Below are positions 1 to 10,684 of a stretch of 64,000 nucleotides of DNA, piece after piece (positions within the stretch are counted from its first letter, which is position 1; every line of letters begins with the position of its first letter). Source of the DNA: Symbiodinium microadriaticum. Lineage: Eukaryota; Sar; Dinophyceae; Suessiales; Symbiodiniaceae. The notes beneath the pieces were generated by a model. The model had not been told where the DNA came from. It made no database searches and saw only the letters and a list, made by a program, of their open reading frames with translations. A program made the position numbers and the translations under genes. The DNA is taken from assembly GCA_001939145.1 (NCBI GenBank), contig LSRX01000164.1, positions 172,824 to 236,823 on the forward strand. Reading direction: 5' to 3'.

Positions 1-457
1 TGAAGGAGTGGTCCCGTGTGTACCATGGGTTGTGGACGTCGCCCATTTATAGAGGAATGGACCCGTGTGATCAGAACTGGCTTGAAACCTACAGTCTGCC
101 CATACATGCTGAATGCCAATGCTTACTTAGCCCACAAAACGGCCCTGGTAACAAGGATTTCCCAGGGGCCGGTGTACTAGTGGGGCCATTTTGTTGGTAG
201 AGCTATCAGATGGGTAGTTTCGTAGGTTTTCGGGCATCAGGCCCCGCCCGGCTCACGCAGTCCCCAATTCCTCCAGAAACGACGAGACAGGTCCGGCTCA
301 TGCAGCCCCCATTTAACGAATAGCAGTAACAGCGGTAGTGGCATTCATGGTGGTACTGATAGTATATAGTATGTGGGAGTATTTGATAGTGTGTGATAGT
401 GGTATAGCAGGGGTAATGGTAGTGGTTGTGTTAACGTTAATACATCGTCGTATGTGG

Positions 458-500
458 TTGTGGTGGTGGTGGTGGTGGTGGTGGTGGTGATGGTGGTAGT
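458..500. repeat. (GGT)n microsatellite
   Basis: Continuous GGT/TGG units with few interruptions, in a wider GTA/GTG-rich stretch (330-560). Confidence 0.85.
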
Positions 501-723
501 CGTATATAGTGTGTGTGGTAATGGCGGTGGCATTGGTTTTCAGTGGTACTGGTGGCAGCCGTAAGTTGTAGTGGTTGTGGACTCAGCACGGTTTCAGGGC
601 ATCAAGGGTTGCGGGCTCACGGAAGCACGCCCTGCGAATCTCATGTTTTCTTCCCCAGAGCGCGGTAGCGCAGTTCCCCGGCTTGCAGTGCTTCAAATGG
701 CCTTGTGGCTCTGTAAAGCTTTG

Positions 724-819
724 CCCTTAGGCCCCTAAGTAGTTCCTGTTTATGGTTCATATTTATATTCAGAACCCTATAAGGTAGTCCCAAAAAGGAA
801 CTACTTAGGGGCCTATGGG
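724..819. mobile_element. TIR element, divergent member of the main family
   Basis: Near-matching ends GGCCCCTAAGTAGTTCCT / AGGAACTACTTAGGGGCC around a 50-bp AT-rich core. It shares the AGTTCCT...AGGAACT part with the main family. Confidence 0.65.
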
Positions 820-938
820 TAGCCTGTAGCAAGGCTTGGCGCTGCCCGGACTACGTGCATGTCTCAACGTATACCTCAGCATGATAGCTTTTGTCTACTC
901 AATGCTTGCACCCCAAAGACTACGCCCAAAATTTTGAC

Positions 939-3123
939 CCAGTCTCCTCGAAAGAGAAATGCAAGAAGGCTTGAACCAGATCGTTGTGCGGGAGCTGCGC
1001 ATCTGCCACATATCCGTTGTTGGAGTTGTACTTGAGAAACACACCTCGATCCGATCGGAGGGACAGCTTGGGATGGGATGTTCACATGAATGCGAGGCGC
1101 TTAATCATTGTCTGGAAGATCTTGCACGGAGAATGCCGAAGGAAGAAATGCTCTGAGAGTCAGAAGTGAGGTTTGTGAAGCTGTTGAGCCCGATATCTCC
1201 AAAGTAATTGGGTTTCGGGTTTAGGAAGAAATCAGTCAAAGGGTTTACGTCATGCACCTGGCAGATATCGCTCGGCAGCGAAGCAGGTAGGCACGTCCGG
1301 AACTGCGTTTTCCACCTGCGGCTTGCTTCTGCGAGGCCGTCTGTTCAGAACAGGATTGACTGTTGACATTACGTGGGGCTTCGGGCAAACCCAAGGCTGC
1401 CCGTCTGTGGCACCTCGTAGAGATAGCACGGAACGAAGAACAGCGTTGCAGGTTTCGCCGTTGCTGCTCCCGAGTTCTGCAGGCGAGAGTTGAAGAGGGA
1501 CGCAAAGTAGGAGGCCAAGGCGGATGACTTCGCCTTGATCAACCATAACGCGGCTGTCCGAGTTCGCGTGAGCTCCGTTTCTTTAAGCTGCTTTTCAGAG
1601 CGACTGGTTTTCAACGACCTCTGAACTTAGCATTGATAGCTTTGCTCCTGTGTGCAAGTTGGATTAAACAGCTGCTGTGGCGACTACTTGGCTTCTACTT
1701 TTCCTGCTCCTCCGACGATCGACGCCAAACAAACAAACAAACACGCCAACATAGAAACACACACGCACACACAAACACACAAACACACAAACACACAAAC
1801 ACACAAACACACACACACACACACACACAACACAGACACACAGACACACAGACACACAGACACACAGACACACAGACACACAGACACACAGACAGACACA
1901 CACATACACACACAAACAAACAAACAAACCAAACAAAACACAACAACCAACCAACCAACCAACCAACCCAACCCAACCAACCAACGAACAAACAACAACC
2001 AAACAAACAGCAAGCAAGCAAGCAAGCACGCAAGCAAGCAAGCAAGAGAGCAAGCAAGCAACCCACAAACCCAGCAAGCAACCAAGCCACGCACCGACCA
2101 ACCAACCCACCCACCAACCCACCAAGCAAGCAAACAAGCAAGCAACCAACCAACAGAAACAAACACACAAACAAACACGCACACAAACAAACAAGACACA
2201 AACTAACTAACTATCTAACAAACTAAGAACCAACCTGCCAGCCAGCCAGCCAGGCAGCCAGCCAGCCAACCAATCAACCAACCAAACACAAAAGCAAACA
2301 AACACACAAACAAACACACACACACACACACGCGCATATTTTACAAACAAACAAACAAAACAAACAAACAACCAAACAACCAACCAACCAACCAAACAAA
2401 CAAACAATTACCATAACAATCGCAACAAGAACAACAAATACCAAGAACACAGCAACAAGAACACCAATGAAACCACCACCACCACCGCCGCCGCCGCCAA
2501 CGCCACCACCATCACCACCACCCCCCCACCACCACCACCACCTCCTATTACTCCACTCCTACTCCTTCTACTACTACTCCTCCTCCTGCTGCTGCTGCTG
2601 CTGCTGCTGCTTCCACTGCTGCCGCCACAGCTGTTATCCATGCCAATACTGCCACTAGCATTGCTGCTATGCTACTCTTGCGACGAAAACTACTGCCAAT
2701 GCTACTGTGTAGAAATGACCATGATAGCAATCTTCACGGACATAAGAAGTGCAGTATCCTTAATAGCAGTCGCCCATCAGGACTGTCACATTTCGTTCCA
2801 AGCAGCATGAGCCTCGACTGCGACACGCGAGTTCAGAGCTGCATCGAGGTATCGGGAGGATTTCGCAACCATCCAGGTGCCATCCTTGGACACGCAGTCG
2901 TCTTGAAAGCTGTACACCTCAGCTTGGCTCACAGGGAGAGGGGGCGGCAGATTTGGAGGCTTGAGAATTTCGGGGCTTTCAACCCTGAAGCTCAAAGCCT
3001 AAACCGGAAGTAAAACGACTGGCCCAGGCGCCAATCGCATGCCACCCCGCATGTAAGGAAGCTGTCGCCGCACGACCGGCCCCGCTGCGAACTTCTTCTG
3101 CTGAAACGCCGTCCCATCGAAAC
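939..3123 (-). CDS. Alpha-kinase domain exons of a VWK-type protein kinase (partial)
   Basis: Atypical serine/threonine kinase domain of the alpha-kinase family (myosin heavy chain kinase/VWK group). Five exons read leftwards: 3031-3123, 2790-2917, 1414-1533, 1258-1315, 939-1044. In order they encode FAAGPVV...MRGGMRL, joined to VYSFQDD (N-lobe glycine-rich start). Next come GTWMVAKSSRY, with the probable ATP-binding lysine, and EAHAAWN. Then follow YFASLFNSRL, CFAAERYLPG joined to VFLKYNSNNGYV (the family's K-Y-N-x-N-x-G-x-V signature), and QAFLHFSFEETG. The 1533/1414/1315/1258/1044 junctions agree in phase with GT donors; 3031 uses GC. The junction between 2790 and 1533 is unresolved (GT after 2790, or GA after 2795). 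The DLQG/zinc-binding C-terminal part is not seen and probably lies left of 939 or outside the window. The family assignment is firm; exact edges are inferred. Confidence 0.82.
1728..2403. repeat. A+C-only simple-sequence domain
   Basis: About 680 bp almost lacking T and poor in G on the plus strand. It is built of successive CAAA, CACA, CAGACA, CCAA, GCAA, GCCA and CAAA microsatellites. It lies in an intron of the alpha-kinase gene. Long frames on both strands here are artefacts. Confidence 0.9.
2467..2660. repeat. CCA/TCC/TGC trinucleotide microsatellites
   Basis: (CCA)n, (CTC/CTA)n and (TGC)n in sequence, continuing the simple-sequence domain to the left. Confidence 0.85.
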
Positions 3124-4045
3124 CTCAGCCAACATGAGTTTGTAAGGATTCGTGGATACAGGCTTGCAAAGCAACATCGCCCAGGCTGTCTGACGACACT
3201 TCACCCACACTTCCACAAGAAGACACATAATTTGTCACATAATTGAGGATGGGAGACTGAAGTGGGTTCGCGCAGCTCTGTACCGGATCACATGCTTCTT
3301 GCCGAAGATCCTTCACCGACGCTCTCTGTCGGGCGGAGGCTTCTGCAAAGATGGGGTTCTGGCTTTCTAGCTAGTCAGGAGGTCAAACACGTCAAGTTTC
3401 GGGCTCGGAAGCACTCGAATCTCACAGGCAGGGCGTGCACTTCCGTTCCCAGTTTTAATGTACTCTTCAGCATTGCTTCGAACTTGAAATGACCAAATAC
3501 ATCCTGATTAAGCTTACCTAAACTCCTAAGCCCTTGCAGGCCTAAGCCGTAAATCCGTAAACCCTTTCGTTCCTACATCCTGAGACCCCAAAGCCCCAAA
3601 CCCCTTCACTTCTAAATGCAAAGACCTCGCACAAAACGGGCTCAAACTCAAAGTGTGAACCAGTATACAACGACCACAGGCCCGTCGCCGTAGCGAAAGG
3701 CTACGTGGACGAGGGGATTCTGGCGTCTTGAGCTGAATTTCAGCAGGTTGTTCAGTAATAAAGTTTTTCTTATGGTTTCTGTGTCCATTTCTGTGCAGAT
3801 GGCTGGCCAGTAGCCAGCGTCTTGCTCCTCATTACCACCACCCATGACTGCTGCCATCGTTGTTGCGAATGCTCTTGCTATCAGCGCAGCCGTAATCGAA
3901 GCTTCCAACCGTGCGTCAGCTGAACAATCCCAGTGCCTTGACCCTCAATCACACACACTCAGTCACACCCCTTTTCCGCGGAAACCCTTGCATGTGATCG
4001 GTATTACGTCACAATCGGAACCTTAACAAACAACCACAGCCCCAT

Positions 4046-4425
4046 ATCGTGCAAACCGAGGTCCCTTGCTCGGGCAATTCGAAGTCGACGACCCGAAGCT
4101 GTGGCTTCTGCTTCCTGCGAGGTTGGGGGATTTCAGAGTGTGCCGAGCCCCTCGGATGATGAATTTGGGATGATGGGTGTTGCTGAACTGTCAGCGCTGC
4201 TGCTGCCGGTATCAACAGTGCAGGCCCGGAAGAGTACAGTTCAGAGGAGTGTGGCCTGGAGCCTGAAGGAGCATTACTTATAGTCTCCATTGTAGTTCCT
4301 TTTTGGGGATACCTTATCAAATCCTTAAGATAGAATTGGCTAAACCAAAAAAAGGAACTACAATGGAGACTACAGGTATCTACCGTTCAAAGACCTTGCT
4401 TGCAATAGCACTGTTGCTACTTGTG
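4046..4425 (-). CDS. Linker exons between vWA and alpha-kinase domains
   Basis: Two coding-looking stretches join the vWA block to the kinase block. Exon 4374-4425 encodes QVATVLLQARSLNGRY. After a 97-nt gap made of a TIR element (4277-4376), an open frame resumes at 4276 with NAPSGSRPHSSE and runs through a Ser/Pro/Gln/His-rich segment to KPQLRVVDFELPEQG near 4046. The phases agree across the gap (CT plus T). Low-complexity linkers are usual between vWA and alpha-kinase domains. The left end and the join to exon 3123 are not resolved. Confidence 0.5.
4277..4376. mobile_element. TIR/TA element of the CCTATAGTCTCC family, possible introner
   Basis: Ends CTTATAGTCTCCATTG and CAATGGAGACTACAGG, flanked by TA on both sides. 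The core holds CCTTAAGATAGAATTGG. It separates two in-phase coding stretches of the VWK linker. Confidence 0.85.
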
Positions 4426-4641
4426 CTGGCAGGGTGAGTTCGAGGCTCTTGTGGCCTTTCGGACAATACCATGAAACCAAAAGTCCTCTACACTATTGTC
4501 AAGCATGGAACGGCACGGACCTTGCTAAGAAAGTTAAAGGTGCCTGGGCAAAACGGCAAGGGTTTAGGGTTTAGGGTTTGCAACAGCATGTCTCGACCAA
4601 GGTATTGGCGAGTTTCTGAGGCTTCGCTTCGGATTCATCTG

Positions 4642-6558
4642 CAACGATCCAATTGCTGCTCTGTGACGAGGTAATCGTGGAGGACACAGATCTTGGCTGC
4701 AAGAAGCAGTCACTGGAGCCAGAGCCAAAGCCAAGACGTAGAGTTTAAGAACAGGAACTTTACGAACAAACAGCACAACTCCCAGAATACCCGAGAGTCG
4801 AGAAGGCCTGGCACAAGCCACGCACTGTGCTACCAGAGAGTGCGAAGGTTCCGCCGCTCAAACACGCCAGCTGCTGAAGCGGTGCAAAGCTCTCCACCGT
4901 CGTACCAAAGCCAATTCCGTGCACGTGCACTCCGGCATGCCGGCCTCGCAAGAAGGTGTCCTCCAAAAACGCCCTTCCAAGAAAAAGCCGGCAAAGGCGA
5001 CTGCTTGTGATTATAAGCTTCACAACTACTACTGCAGCTAACGTGCTGAGACTGCTCGTGATTCAGCTACTGACAGGCATGTCTGACAACCCGGCTCCTG
5101 GAAGAAGTTCAGTGCTGCTTTGGTGTCGGCCGGCCGCCCATCAGAGAGCATCACAAGCTCCCCTGGCAAGTCCGCATACTCGGCTAGCACATCGGCAGCC
5201 TCCTACAGAGTCAGAGGCAACTTTTTCAGGGTTAGGGCTCGACGCTCGGATGAACTCTGTCTGACACTATGGCATCACTAGGGTCTCGATCGCAAGACTG
5301 TAGAGAGGAGTGTCGAGGCTCGGTTTCTTTTGCGGGGTGTCGGGAAGCCCTGACCTAAACCCAAACCCTAAACCCTAAAACCCTAAAACCCTGAAACCCT
5401 AAAACCCTGAAACCCCTAAAACCCCTAAAACCCTAAAACCCAAGATCCACAAAAGGCCAGTCCTGCAGGCCCTGGAGGTAGAACGTGCCGTTGGCTGCAC
5501 GGTCGCCCAGCGCGAAGGTCTCTGCAAAGTCGCCCGCGAGCAGTTTCTTTGAGACCGCGGTGGCCGTCTCGTGAAAAGCAACCTGGTTGGCCCTTTAAAG
5601 CCTCTGAAAAATATTAGTAAATAGGGTCCTCTGAAGCCCAATAAGGGGAAATATAAAAAATCCCAAAGGCCTACCTAGCAACGGCCGAGAAGAAGTCTTG
5701 AGGCCGAGCTTTCGCGTGCTCCCGTGCAAACTTCGCAGCGCAGAGCTCTGCTGCCTCAAGCCTTGCCAAGCTGCATGAATAGAACTTGCAGGGCCTCGCT
5801 TCAATCTTCACGAGTCTTTCCTATAGTCTCCATTGTAGTTCCTTTTTTTGGTTTAACCAATTCTATATTAAGGATCCGAAAAGGTAGCGCCAAAAAGGAA
5901 CTACAATGGAGACTATAGGTTGGGTGTGTGAACCCGCACCGTCCCAAGGTCTTGAACTGTCCCCCGAATCCACAGTTCCACAGGTTTGTGTCTCTGCCAG
6001 CTCATGCTGCCTAGGCCCTAAACCTTCCTGTAAGCCCCACGGGCCTTCAGCCTCAAACCCCAAACCTGCAACCCATTTCGAAACTTAGGGTTTAGGGTTC
6101 AGGTTTTAGGTTTTAGGGCTTAGGGTTAAACCCTAAACCCTAAACCCCCTGAGCCTACAAGCACCCGATTCGAACCTCGTGAGGCTGGCACACTGGCTGC
6201 CAAGCTCACGCCTCGTCTCGGCGTCGGCCTCCACGTCCTGGGCTTTAGCTGCAAACCCGTAAGGGCTCTATTACAAGGGTTCCATGAAGGGTCCTAGGAT
6301 CCTGTTGTTTAAGGGGTTTTACAAGGGTTCTTTCATGGTTTATGCAAACCTTATGTCCGAAGTCTCTTGCGGACACCTCGATCCCTGCGCATCCACAAAA
6401 CCCCTTCAAACAAACGGGAGAAGCGCGCTAATCTTGCGTGGCTGACCCTCGAGACAGCTCAAAGACGGGAAGGTGCTTCTGCAATTTTCTTTAGGGTTTG
6501 TGTGTCCTGCTGGCGCATGCTGCCGGAAGCATCGAGAACCAGCACGATATGCCGCGGC
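4642..6558 (-). CDS. von Willebrand factor A domain exons (N-terminal part of the VWK gene)
   Basis: Six exons encode a nearly complete vWA domain, upstream of the alpha-kinase exons on the same strand. 6507-6558 carries RHIVLVLDASGSMRQQ with the MIDAS D-x-S-x-S motif. 5683-5820 carries LEAAELCAAKFAREH and PQDFFSA. 5463-5582 is VAFHETATAV...NGTFYLQGLQ, with the MIDAS threonine in NGT. 5096-5202 is EAADVLAEY...ELVMLSDGRPADT. 4800-4973 is VHVHGIGFGT...CLSGGTFALSG...LCQAF. About 4642-4691 is SVSSTITSSQ. Exons 5582 to 4691 join in phase: 5683/5582 with a GT donor, 5463/5202 with GA, 5096/4973 with GC, 4800/4691 with GA. A short exon may be missing between 6507 and 5820. vWA plus alpha-kinase is the known VWK arrangement (e.g. 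Dictyostelium vwkA). The acceptor AG before 5820 is supplied by the end of a TIR element. Confidence 0.83.
5350..5442. repeat. CCCTAAA telomere-like array
   Basis: About 11 degenerate CCCTAAA/CCCTAAAA units in the intron between vWA exons 5463-5582 and 5096-5202. Confidence 0.85.
5820..5919. mobile_element. TIR element of the CCTATAGTCTCC family
   Basis: Perfect ends CCTATAGTCTCCATTG / CAATGGAGACTATAGG with core GGTTTAACCAATTCTAT. It lies just upstream of the vWA exon ending at 5683. Its final AG fits as that exon's acceptor. Confidence 0.88.
6084..6152. repeat. TTTAGGG/CCCTAAA inverted telomere-like array
   Basis: G-rich units followed directly by C-rich units, giving a head-to-head palindrome centred near 6127. 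Confidence 0.8.
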
Positions 6559-7071
6559 CTGAAGACGGAGCACGACCAGGTCTATGAGCAGGCTATCAAG
6601 ATATGTGTGGGGCCTCATTGGTTCATGCCGGCCTCGCAAGTCAAAACCCCAAAACTCAAATCCCCAAAGGCCTGCAAGACCTAATCCCATAAATCCCTCA
6701 CTGCCCCAACGAATCTCTATTTTCCCGAACTACCCCGCAAACTCTCAGCCCTCTATCCGGGCTCGCAGGACGTTGGGTTTGTAGAAGCTGAGGGTCGAGG
6801 AAAGGAGGCTTGAGTGACCTTGGAGTGGTGTTAGGGTTGAAAACATTCATGTGACATGAATCTTGTACCTTGTGGCGTCTAGTGAGCCTAGTGCCGTCTA
6901 GTCTAGCGCCTAGGGCTGCGGTTCAAGATGTAGGAGCAATGGAAACTGAAGGACGTCGTTGGGATCCATAGCATGATAGGAATTGCGTCATGTAAAGAAC
7001 AGAGCGCTGTGAACACCATGAATCAAATCGCCACACAACCTAAGACGCAGACATGAAGGGACAGGGAGGGC

Positions 7072-7454
7072 GAGAGAGAGAGAGAGAGAGAGTTCAACGC
7101 ACACACATACAAACATGCAAACATACAAACAATACAAGCAAACAAACAACCATGCATGCATTCATGCATGCACACATGAATACATTACATACACACTCCC
7201 TCACATCGAAGCGAACAAACGCATCTATACATGTATACACATACATACAAACAAATAGAAACCTCCACAGATACATATGTAGGTGCAAATGTGGTGCGTG
7301 TGTGTGTATATATATATATATACATTATGTACACACATACATGCACACATATATACACACAGACATGGACACTTGGACAGAATGGACGGAGAGATAAGTA
7401 GATAGACAGATAGATAGATACATGGAAAAAGAGAGAGAGAGAGAGAGCGCGAGA

Positions 7455-7506
<52 letters not shown>

Positions 7507-7567
7507 GAGAGAAAAAGAGAGAGAAAGAGAGAGAGAGAGAGAGAGCGACAGAGAGAGAAAGAGAGAG

Positions 7568-7602
<35 letters not shown>

Positions 7603-7660
7603 CTGATAGAGAGATAGGTAGATGGATAGTTAGTTAGATAGATAGGTAGATAGATGTACA
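7072..7660. repeat. GA/GATA-rich microsatellite block
   Basis: (GA)n at 7075-7090 and 7430-7570, (GATA)n at 7395-7420 and 7569-7660, with CATA and TA stretches between. In the intron between possible upstream exons and the vWA exons. Confidence 0.85.
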
Positions 7661-8165
7661 TAGATAAAAAAGCAGGTTTGTCCTTCCATCAATTCCACAA
7701 TTCTCCGGTTTCGTCGCTGGCCTGCTAGTGTCGGGCTTCTGCTTCGTGGGCTTCGCCACGCCACCGCCCGGCTTGCCAAGAAGCGCAGGGAGCTCACCTG
7801 AGAAGCAGAAACTCTATGACCGGAACAGGTCGCACAAACTGATGCTGTAGAGTGGCTCCCTGGCAAGAATTAATTCATTAATTAATTAATTCATTTATTG
7901 ATTCTGATAGGATTCTACAAGCGTACCTACTCAACACATACTCAACCGCTGTGGTTTCGGGGGATCGGGGGTGGGCGGGTGATTAGAGCAAGTGCCCGGA
8001 TGTGGCACACCTCAGATAAGTCTCTGCTGTTTATGCTCCTGGGCCCCTGCTTGGCAACCTGGGGCTCTGAAACCCCCAAACTCCAAACGATTTTGGGCTC
8101 CGTCAGGTTCGGCTCTGGTGACGCCGGCATCGCGCAGGCACCGGCTCTCACATTGAAGCCCAGCT

Positions 8166-8270
8166 AATATAGGGGCCTAAATACTTACCAACACTATTTT
8201 GGGGGCTCCTTGCTGTGATTATAGTATAGTATACCCCAAAACCCCTTCTACCTATTAAGGCCCCTATATT
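8166..8270. mobile_element. TIR element, AATATAGGGGCC family
   Basis: Ends AATATAGGGGCCTAAATA / TATTAAGGCCCCTATATT. A related shorter copy is at 8388-8438. Confidence 0.7.
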
Positions 8271-8387
8271 AAACCCTTTTGATGATTCCGCATGGCATGC
8301 TCATAACCACACACAGGATCAGGGTATAGGACTCTCTGCGCTGGCAGCGCTCTGGCTGAACCTTGCATGGACTAGACTAGACTAATG

Positions 8388-8438
8388 TAGGGGCCTTGAC
8401 AACTGCCAAAATAGTATAGGCAATTATTAAGGCCCCTA
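8388..8438. mobile_element. Short TIR element of the same family as 8166-8270
   Basis: 51 bp with ends TAGGGGCCTT / AAGGCCCCTA, 117 bp from the larger copy. Probably a deletion derivative. Confidence 0.55.
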
Positions 8439-8489
8439 TGCTGGAATGATCTGAATTTCCAAGCACCCTGGTTCAAGATTCCCCCCGAA

Positions 8490-8655
8490 AAGCTTGCGCA
8501 GCTCGGCGACCGACCACATCTGCATCTGCCCAGCTTTCCTCGTCACTCTCTCCCTCGTCGTGGTCCGTTGCCAGCTGGCTCAGCAACTTGACGGCCTTAT
8601 GTGCTCGAAGCCCATATGTCAAGAGGTTGTTCCGAAAGGATTTTGCATCCGCAAC
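8490..8655 (-). CDS. Probable exon, helical acidic segment, unrecognised
   Basis: An open frame follows an AG acceptor at 8655. It begins VADAKSFRNNLLTYGLRAHK, continues AVKLLSQLATDHDEGESDEE and ends SWADADVVGRRAAQAFRG. The composition is clearly protein-like and unlike the repeat-derived frames nearby. It lies upstream of the vWA exons on the same strand, so it may be an N-terminal exon of the kinase gene or the end of a preceding gene. No domain recognised; the left edge is uncertain. Confidence 0.5.
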
Positions 8656-9317
8656 CTCGAACCCGTGCCGGAGACAGCCCTGTGCAGAAAGGTTTTGTCA
8701 TCTTTTGCTTGTCTCTAACAACCTACCTTGGAAGGGCGGTACCCCGTATCACCGGGTCACACCCTCAGTGACGAAGGTTTGAGGGGGAAGCTCAGGACCC
8801 GGAAAACGAAACTGCGAGCCTTCTACCTGAGCGGCCTAAAAACCCACCGTAATCTCGACAGAACGGAGATTGCGAAGGCTGAGGCCAGTGCTTCGTCGGA
8901 CTTGCCAACATTCAAGGCATCCGAGCACGTTTGAGTGCTGCCTTGCTCTTCTCATGCTCTCTTTGTGCAGGCTTGCGCTGCTTGTGCCAGAACTATTCTT
9001 GCGGCTGCTTCTTCATGAGGAGTGTCTGTTAGGTAGTCTTGCGGTTGCTCTGCTGGCCTGGGTTCAGAGATGTGCTTATTTTTCTGTCTTAGGTAAAAGA
9101 GGAAGCGGAGGGCTATGATCTCGCGGAAATTTTGACAGTGCAGGATCCAGGGATTCGATTTCAGGATCGTGGAGAGGACCTTCAGCTGAAGAGGCTACGA
9201 AATGCAGGGCTCATGGAGGGTTTCGGCTCAAGGGGGTAATAGGGCTTTCGGGCTTATAGGGTGTAGTAGTGTTTAGGGTTTTCCAGGCAGTGTGCATAGG
9301 GCTTCATGGGGTGAGAG

Positions 9318-9414
9318 GGCTCGGAGCCAAAAACGAAATCAAGCTGCCGATCAGCTCGGCGCTCTCTTCAATTATCAGCCGCTGGAGAACATCATGCGAG
9401 GGCACGTTTTTCTC
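9318..9414 (-). CDS. Probable exon, unrecognised
   Basis: The minus-strand frame encodes NVPSHDVLQRLIIEESAELI followed by GSLISFLAPSP. It looks like a helical coding segment on the same strand as the vWA/kinase exons. Splice edges are not determined, so the coordinates are approximate. Confidence 0.4.
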
Positions 9415-9926
9415 CTGGCTTTCACCCTAAATCCTAAACCCTCCAGACTTGCTGGACCGTAAGCTTCTTGGCTGTCGCTGAGGCAAACTGGTGCTCTCGA
9501 GCTTTGCGGGATTGCAAGATTGCCCGCCAAAAAGATACGAGCTACAAAGCTGAAGGGAAGCTTCCATAGCAAGAACTGCAGGGAGCTCAATGCATAAACG
9601 AGGCCTTCGGTGACTTTCCATTGTGCATATGGGGGGGAGCATGCAGGAGTTTCGGCGGCCGTGTTTGTAGCAAGCCTTGTCGAGGATTGGGATGTTTCGG
9701 GGAATAAAAGATGTTGGCGGTTTCAAGTGGCTTGGGGTGCAAGGCAGGGTTTGCACTACTAGTTCAGGTTCAGGGATTGCAAACGCTAAGCCCTACACCC
9801 TAAACCCCTAAGCCCTAAATAGACCTTCAACCCTAAACCCTAAATACACCCTACACCCGAAATAAACCCTGCACCCAAAATAAACCCTAAGCCCTAAGCC
9901 TCCAGTCAACTCTCTCCTTGACTTGC

Positions 9927-10684
9927 CTTTTGTGGCGACAGGCGCGGCAGTTCCAACTGCCCTTGAAGTCGTTGCCCTTGGGGTCCTGGAGTTGTTTGCA
10001 GGCTGAGGCAGCAGCACATAAAATGAAAGATGTTTAGGGTTTAGGGTTCAAGGGTCTAGTGTTTAGGGGTTAGGGTACGGATTTCATGTACCATGGAAGC
10101 TGAACAACTTGCCGATATCGCAGCCTACACCGGAAAACCTAAACCCTCACACCCAAAACCCTGAAGTGTCAACCCTACCTATAGTCTCCATTGTAGTTTC
10201 TTTTTTTGGGGGGTTTAACCAATTCTATCTTAAGGATCCTAACAGGTAACACCAAAAAGGAACTACAATGGAGACTATAGGTAAGCCGGCCCTTAGCTCC
10301 GAATCCTACACGGCCCTTAGCTCCGAATCCGACACGATCGGACGACTCCTTGTGGCCACATAGACTGCATGCGAAGGCCTGCCGCACATCGGGGCCGAGG
10401 AAGATCTTGAAGGTAGCTTGAAACTACAGGTGGGGAGTTTAGGGTAAAAAAAGGGCTTCCATAAGGCTTCTATAAGGTACATAGACCTTCTATAAGGCTC
10501 CTTTAACGGTAACTACCCACCTGGATTCATCGATTCAAACTAGTCTGGAGACCGCCGTCTGCCACATACAGCCTCAAATACTAGTTAGCTTAAGCCCCAC
10601 TTGCCAACACACCCGGGAACGTACCCGTGTCGGCTCGCCTCCCAGCACGGCTGGCAGTAGAAGCCACAATCCTCAGCTTTAAGC
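9927..10684 (-). CDS. Cys-rich (CxxC) zinc-finger-like exons
   Basis: Three small minus-strand exons share paired cysteines. 10625-10684 is EDCGFYCQPCWEASRHG, with donor GTACGT. 10336-10378 is AFACSLCGHKESSD, with AG acceptor and GT donor. 9927-10002 is CKQLQDPKGNDFKGSWNC followed by RACRHKR, with the strong GC donor AAAAG/GCAAGT. C-x2-C pairs followed by H or W suggest small zinc-binding modules (RNA- or protein-binding is unknown). They lie just upstream of the VWK exons and could be its 5' part or a separate gene. A TIR element (10178-10281) sits in the intron between 10336 and 10002. Confidence 0.5.
10178..10281. mobile_element. TIR/TA element of the CCTATAGTCTCC family
   Basis: Perfect 16-bp ends, TA on both flanks, core GGTTTAACCAATTCTATC. 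In the intron of the zinc-finger-like exons. Directly right of it is a short tandem duplication containing CGGCCCTTAGCTCCGAATCC. Confidence 0.88.

Noticed and set aside
1633..2226. Long open frames on both strands through the CA-rich region
   Set aside because: They consist only of microsatellite codons; a simple repeat lacking stops in several frames is expected.
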